Positions 15,034-18,674 of a stretch of 18,674 nt of DNA are shown here, in pieces (the first letter of the stretch is position 1; each line of letters starts with the position of its first letter). The notes below the pieces were generated by a model, which had not been told where the DNA came from, made no database searches, and saw only the letters and a program-made list of their open reading frames with translations. Origin of the DNA: JACDAL01 sp035646635 (GTDB taxonomy: Bacteria > Actinomycetota > CADDZG01 > WHSQ01); contig DASRPA010000188.1 in assembly GCA_035646635.1 (NCBI GenBank), forward strand, positions 1 through 18,674, in the 5' to 3' direction. Position numbers and translations under genes: made by a program.

Positions 15034-16280
15034 CCGGCCCTCGGTTCGTCCTTGGCCAGCCGCTCGGCCAGACCCCTTAGGAACAGCCCCACGTCGGTGA
15101 TGATCCCCACCGACTGAAACGAGCCTCTGTCCATCAGCTTGGTGACCGTCGCCTGGTTGATGTCGACGCACACCAGGGGCACCGACGCGGGCAGACAGTT
15201 GCCGGTCGCGATTCCGTGCAGCATCGTCCCGACCACGATGCAGAAGCCCACGAGGTCGTCCCCGTCGCGGCCCCAGATCAGCTCGCGGACCCGGCGCTGA
15301 ACCTCGAGCATGTCGGTAACCACGTCGGGCAGGGGGCCGTCGTCGCGCACACTGCCCCCGAACACGAACTCCGCCCCGCACGCGACCAGGTCGTAGACAA
15401 TGCCCCCCTTGATCAGGCCCGCGTCGATAGCTTTTTGGAAGGAGCCGTGGCGGCGGACCTGATTGACGGCTCGGATGTGGTGCTCGTGGCCGTGCTCCAT
15501 GGCGATGCCTTGATCCAGATGCACACCGAGCGAGGTGCCGAACAAGTTCGACTCGATGTCGTGAGCCGCTACGCCGTTTCCTGCAAAGAACGCATCGACA
15601 AATCCGGCCCGGATCAGCGCGCAGAGGTCGGGGCCCGAGCCCGTGTGCACAACTGCAGGCCCGGCCACCCACATGATGCGACGGCCTTGCTCCTTGACGC
15701 CCCGCAGCATTTGAGCAACCTGCTCGACGAGCAGAGCCTTGGGCTTTTCGGAGGAGACGTCCGAGGACATGAACTCGAACGCTTGTCGCCCTTCGCCCCG
15801 CGGCTTTTCGATAGGCGTAACCCTTATGCCGAGCCCCGCCATCACGATCCGCATCCCGGAGGAGACCTCGCCCATGGGAATTGTGCGAGCGCCGTCATCT
15901 GTGACGACGATGCCGCAATCCATCTCAGGATGGGTGACCGGAACCCAGTGGCCCTCGACCCTGACCTCGGTCTCGAGGTTCGTGGTCGAGTAGAAGCCCT
16001 CGGGAAAGGAGCCGGCGACGTCTGCCTCGACAATCTGCGCGTCCTCCACCGTGTCGGGGTTCGCGCCGAGATGCTGGAGACGGTCGAGGAGCCGGGCGAG
16101 CTCGTCGTCGGTGCCGGTGGTAACGCGTAGCCGGGCAAGCGATTCGTCTTCGTGCCGCATGCCGAGGCGGAGCTCGACGGTCTCGTAGCTGGCGCCGAAG
16201 TCGATGATCTCGTCGAGCACGCCGGGCAGCGTGAGCGAGTCGATGATGTGGCCCGACAGCGTGATCGTTTCCGAAGGCAT
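15030..16280 (-). CDS. Archaeal-type ornithine cyclodeaminase / LOR-SDH domain protein (TIGR00300 family)
   Basis: A 416 aa protein matching the TIGR00300/LOR-SDH family by eye: GHIIDSLTLPGVLDEIID at the N terminus, FYSTTNLETEVRVEGHWV (about 97-114), a Rossmann-like WVAGPAVVHTGSGPD, AFFAGNGVAAHDIESNLFGT, GLIKGGIVYDLV and FCIVVGTMLHGIATGNCLPA. Archaeal members convert ornithine to proline with release of ammonia using NAD, and the same domain forms the C-terminal part of cyanobacterial ArgZ/AgrE. Here there is no N-terminal arginine-hydrolase domain, so it resembles the archaeal single-domain form. Activity in this organism is inferred from family. The ATG follows a TATCGT -10 by 6 nt. The preceding RlpA gene stops 40 bp upstream but this gene has its own promoter. 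Confidence 0.85.
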   Translation of the reverse strand: MPSETITLSGHIIDSLTLPGVLDEIIDFGASYETVELRLGMRHEDESLARLRVTTGTDDELARLLDRLQHLGANPDTVEDAQIVEADVAGSFPEGFYSTTNLETEVRVEGHWVPVTHPEMDCGIVVTDDGARTIPMGEVSSGMRIVMAGLGIRVTPIEKPRGEGRQAFEFMSSDVSSEKPKALLVEQVAQMLRGVKEQGRRIMWVAGPAVVHTGSGPDLCALIRAGFVDAFFAGNGVAAHDIESNLFGTSLGVHLDQGIAMEHGHEHHIRAVNQVRRHGSFQKAIDAGLIKGGIVYDLVACGAEFVFGGSVRDDGPLPDVVTDMLEVQRRVRELIWGRDGDDLVGFCIVVGTMLHGIATGNCLPASVPLVCVDINQATVTKLMDRGSFQSVGIITDVGLFLRGLAERLAKDEPRAG

Positions 16281-16286
16281 ACGCCG

Positions 16287-16292
16287 ACGATA
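16287..16292 (-). promoter_or_regulatory. -10 element (TATCGT), leaderless start of cyclodeaminase-like gene
   Basis: On the minus strand TATCGT is followed by six bases (CGGCGT) and then the ATG at 16280. There is no Shine-Dalgarno. Confidence 0.55.
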
Positions 16293-16320
16293 AACGCCGA
16301 GCCGATGCGCGACGTGCTGC

Positions 16321-17361
16321 TCAGGAGGTCTTGAAGAGGATCTCGATCTCCACCCAGCCCACTCCCGACAGCCCCACAGCCTGCGCCGCGGCCTGGCTCA
16401 GGTCGAGGATGCGCTCTCCGACATAGGGCCCCCTGTCGTTGATCCGCACAATCACCCCCCGGCCCTCGTAGCTCACGAACAGCCACGTGTCGAAGGGGAG
16501 CTCCTTGCTGGCGGCGGTGAACTTCCTCGGGTCGTAGATCTCCCCATTGGCGGTGGCGTCGCCCTCGAAACCGGGCCCGTACCAGGACGCGGCCCCCTCG
16601 AAGCTCACGCCGGTTGCCGCGAATCCGTCTGGGAGGTTCTGAGCCGGGCCGGCCCCAGAGCCGTCGGGCTCCAGCACCTCGAGGAAGGCCGCGTCCAAGG
16701 AGGCCGCCTCGGCGGCCTCGGCTGCTGCGAGCTGAGCCGCCAGCGCCCGCTCGCGCGCCTCCTGCTCGAGCCTGGCGATCTCGGTGGTGAGTTCGTCGAG
16801 CACCGCGCTGCGCTCATCGGTGGCCGCGCTGAGTGACGCGGTCACGGATTCCACCTGTTCCCGGGCCGCAAGCAGCTCCTGCTTCTCGGTGTCGAGGGCG
16901 GCCTGGGCCCCCTGCGCTCGGCGCCGGGCGGTCAGGGCCTCGGTCAGAGCGGCGGAGTCGATCCGTGCGATCTCGTCGGCGGCCTGAGCCAAGGAGGCCA
17001 GCTCCGACATGCTGCGGGCCGACAGCAGCAGCTCGAGCTGCGGGTTGGCTCCGGCCTTGTAGGCGCGGACCGCGCTGTCGACGTAGCGCCCCCGGGCGGC
17101 CTCGTAATCGGCCTCGAATTCGTGAATCGAGAGCTCCAGAGCTCCGATGCGCTGGTCGGAGGCAAGGATGTCCCGCTCGAGCCCCTCTCTGCGGCCTTCT
17201 AGAGAAATCAGGTCCTGCTCGAGGGAGCTGAGCCGGTCGGCCACCTCCTGCGCCCTAGTGCGCAGCTCATCGATGTCCTCGGCCGCGGCCCGAGGGACGA
17301 CGGCGACGCCCGAGAGCAGGACCAGGGTGGCTGCGATCAGGGCGCGCGCGACTGGTTTCAC
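16321..17361 (-). CDS. Secreted coiled-coil protein with C-terminal RlpA-like double-psi beta-barrel
   Basis: A 346 aa exported protein. From GTG 17361 the N terminus is a classic signal peptide: VKPVARALIAATLVLLSGVA followed by a PRAAA-ED cleavage site near residue 27. Residues about 30-225 are an Ala/Glu/Arg-rich coiled coil, like the coiled-coil regions of actinobacterial cell-wall hydrolases. The C terminus (about 257-342) is an RlpA-like barrel: ASWYGPGFEGDATANGEIYD, FTAASKELPFDTWLFV, and the VRINDRGPYVGERILDLSQ signature (NDRGPY at 308-313). RlpA proteins bind or cleave peptidoglycan; here the likely role is cell-wall remodelling outside the membrane. The frame stays open upstream to 17481, but those 40 residues come from repeat DNA and precede the signal peptide, so I reject them. 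No ribosome site or -10 is clear at GTG 17361. Confidence 0.85.
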   Translation of the reverse strand: MKPVARALIAATLVLLSGVAVVPRAAAEDIDELRTRAQEVADRLSSLEQDLISLEGRREGLERDILASDQRIGALELSIHEFEADYEAARGRYVDSAVRAYKAGANPQLELLLSARSMSELASLAQAADEIARIDSAALTEALTARRRAQGAQAALDTEKQELLAAREQVESVTASLSAATDERSAVLDELTTEIARLEQEARERALAAQLAAAEAAEAASLDAAFLEVLEPDGSGAGPAQNLPDGFAATGVSFEGAASWYGPGFEGDATANGEIYDPRKFTAASKELPFDTWLFVSYEGRGVIVRINDRGPYVGERILDLSQAAAQAVGLSGVGWVEIEILFKTS

Positions 17362-17438
17362 AAGGAGTTTGTCGGCCCCGGCGGGGGCCGGGTTGAGGGT
17401 GCCGCTCCGCTCGAGCCGGGCAACCTCCGTGTCTCCGA

Positions 17439-17534
17439 CCAACCTTGAGCCGCCAACCACCTCCCACGTGGTCACGGCCACAAAGTTCGGCCCGGCGCCG
17501 GAAACCCCCCAACTTTGAGCCGCCTACCACCTCC
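17439..17534. repeat. Direct repeat pair with CAAAGTT/AACTTTG inverted repeat
   Basis: A 26-bp unit at 17439-17464 recurs at 17509-17534 with two mismatches, 70 bp apart. Between them CAAAGTT (17481-17487) pairs with AACTTTG (17511-17517) around a loop that contains the palindrome CCGGCGCCGG (17492-17501), and CCACGTGG lies at 17464-17471. The CAAAGTT arm recalls the hairpin repeats at 9826 and 10163. It fills most of the 264-bp gap between the divergent rlpA-like and pfk genes. Confidence 0.65.
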
Positions 17535-17625
17535 GCTCCGGAGCCCAATCGCGCTCAGAGCGTCAACGGGGCCCGGCAAACGCTGCCAAGATTGCTGCCT
17601 CATCGGAAGGAGGGAGACAAGAGAT

Positions 17626-18657
17626 ATGGGCAGGATCGGCATTCTCACGGGGGGCGGCGACTGCCCCGGGCTCAACGCGGTGATCCGCGCGGTCGTGCGC
17701 AAGGGCGTAAACCGCTACGGACACGCGATCGTGGGTTACCGGGACGGCTGGAAGGGCGTGCTCGAGGGCCGCACCCTTCACCTGACCCCCGACAACACCT
17801 CGGGAATCCTTCATCGGGGGGGAACGATCCTGGGCTCGTCGCGGACGAACCCGTTCAAGGTGGAGGGCGGCGTCGAGCGGGTCAAGCACAGCCTGTTGTC
17901 CGAGAACATCGACGCGCTGATCGCGGTGGGAGGCGAGGACACGCTCGGGGTGGCGGACAAGCTCACCTCCGAGGGCGTGAACGTCGTCGGGGTTCCTAAG
18001 ACCATCGACAACGACCTCTCCGGCACCGACTTCACCTTCGGCTTCCAGACCGCGGTCCAGATCTGCACCGACGCGATCGACCGGCTCCACACCACCGCCG
18101 AATCGCACAACCGGGTCATGGTGGTCGAGGTCATGGGCAGGCACGCGGGCTGGATCGCGACGTACTCGGGCCTGGCCGGCGGCGCCGACGAGATCCTGGT
18201 GCCCGAACAGCCCTTCGACATCGAAGAGGTCTGCGCCCACATCCGCCATCGCCACAACCGGGGCCGCACCTTCTCGATCGTGGTGGTGGCCGAAGGCGCC
18301 ACGCCCCAAGAGGGCGGAGAGACGCTCTTGAACGAGGACAAGGACGCCTTCGGTCACGTCCGTTTGGGCGGGATCGGGGTGTGGCTGGAGCGCGAGATCG
18401 AGGCGCGCACCGGTTTCGAGACGCGCGTCACGATCCTGGGACACATCCAGCGCGGCGGGACCCCCACCGCTTACGACCGCGTGCTCGCCACCCGCTTCGG
18501 GATAGCGGCCATCGATGCGGTCGAGGCCGGTGACTACGGCGTCATGGTGGCCCTCAAGGGGACCGACATCGTGCGCGTGCCGCTGTCGGAGGCGGTGGGC
18601 GAGCTGAAGACCCTGACCCAGGAGCTCTATGACTCGGCGGGAGTGTTCTTCGGCTAG
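17626..18657 (+). CDS. 6-phosphofructokinase, predicted pyrophosphate-dependent (group III)
   Basis: A 343 aa phosphofructokinase: phosphorylates fructose 6-phosphate to the 1,6-bisphosphate. N-terminal GILTGGGDCPGLNAVIRA, GTILGSSRTNPF, VGGEDTLGVADKL (101-113), VGVPKTIDNDLSGTDFTFGF (121-140), EVMGRHAGWIA and ILGHIQRGGTPTAYDR are all present. Asp105 in GGEDT, where ATP enzymes have Gly, together with Lys125 in PKTIDND, is the pair known to favour pyrophosphate over ATP; Amycolatopsis methanolica has the same type. I therefore predict PPi use, giving a reversible glycolytic step; this is inference. The ATG at 17626 has GGGAGA 8 nt upstream within a GGAAGGAGGGAGA run. The stop codon is part of the next gene's -10 element. 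Confidence 0.93.
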   Translation: MGRIGILTGGGDCPGLNAVIRAVVRKGVNRYGHAIVGYRDGWKGVLEGRTLHLTPDNTSGILHRGGTILGSSRTNPFKVEGGVERVKHSLLSENIDALIAVGGEDTLGVADKLTSEGVNVVGVPKTIDNDLSGTDFTFGFQTAVQICTDAIDRLHTTAESHNRVMVVEVMGRHAGWIATYSGLAGGADEILVPEQPFDIEEVCAHIRHRHNRGRTFSIVVVAEGATPQEGGETLLNEDKDAFGHVRLGGIGVWLEREIEARTGFETRVTILGHIQRGGTPTAYDRVLATRFGIAAIDAVEAGDYGVMVALKGTDIVRVPLSEAVGELKTLTQELYDSAGVFFG

Positions 18658-18660
18658 GTT
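18655..18660 (+). promoter_or_regulatory. -10 element (TAGGTT) overlapping the pfk stop codon
   Basis: TAGGTT begins with the TAG stop of the phosphofructokinase and ends 6 nt before an ATG at 18667, the same spacing as other leaderless starts in the window. Confidence 0.45.
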
Positions 18661-18666
18661 CTCTGC

Positions 18667-18674
18667 ATGAACGA
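18667..18674 (+). CDS. Start of a further gene, cut by the window edge
   Basis: Only ATG AAC GA is present. It is listed because the TAGGTT-6-ATG layout fits the leaderless starts seen elsewhere. Nothing can be said about its product. Confidence 0.3.

Noticed and set aside
17362..17481. N-terminal extension of the RlpA-like protein to 17481
   Set aside because: The extension reads through repeat DNA and precedes an obvious signal peptide, so the start is placed at 17361.

Overview
The window is high-GC DNA from a bacterium that looks like a deep-branching, probably uncultured actinobacterium. Pointers are the G+C-rich third codon positions, an F420-type LLM oxidoreductase, an actinobacterial ROK glucokinase, a group III 6-phosphofructokinase with the pyrophosphate-type signature, and at least eight operon heads where a TANNNT -10 hexamer sits 6-9 nt before the start codon with no Shine-Dalgarno, the pattern of leaderless transcription. 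No tRNA, rRNA, CRISPR array, transposase or phage gene was seen. The lineage call is inference.

Layout. 1-4.9 kb: the 3' end of a zinc-finger membrane protein converges on an isoaspartyl peptidase; divergent from that is a metallophosphoesterase, then an operon of ROK glucokinase, DUF1232 protein, multi-pass membrane protein and LLM oxidoreductase (to 5.8 kb). 5.8-9.8 kb: a CsoR-type operator in a near-consensus promoter drives a very short heavy-metal-binding-domain ORF, followed by a HAD phosphatase, a stand-alone 5'-3' exonuclease, a histidine phosphatase and an AlaC-type aminotransferase. 9.8-10.2 kb is non-coding and bounded by two copies of a hairpin repeat. 10.2-13.3 kb: a TetR regulator and a frameshifted polytopic membrane protein diverge from a cyclic 2,3-diphosphoglycerate synthetase-like GTPase. 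13.36-15.0 kb is a gene graveyard of lower G+C: a truncated MoaD/ThiS-like start, then a GerMN domain joined in one frame to the C-terminal half of a DAO/glycine-oxidase-like enzyme that is interrupted by an in-frame TGA. 15.0-18.67 kb: an archaeal-type ornithine cyclodeaminase family protein and a secreted coiled-coil/RlpA protein on the minus strand, a repeat-rich gap, and the phosphofructokinase, whose stop codon lies inside the promoter of the next gene.

Functionally this is mostly housekeeping metabolism: glucose phosphorylation and phosphofructokinase, amino-acid metabolism (AlaC, isoaspartyl peptidase, ornithine cyclodeaminase family), small phosphatases and nucleic-acid processing. 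I found no clear multi-gene new system. The most unusual material is the set of leaderless starts, two apparent AUU/AUC start codons, the copper-type operator in front of what looks like a CopA stump, the hairpin repeats, and the decaying block at 13.4-15.0 kb.
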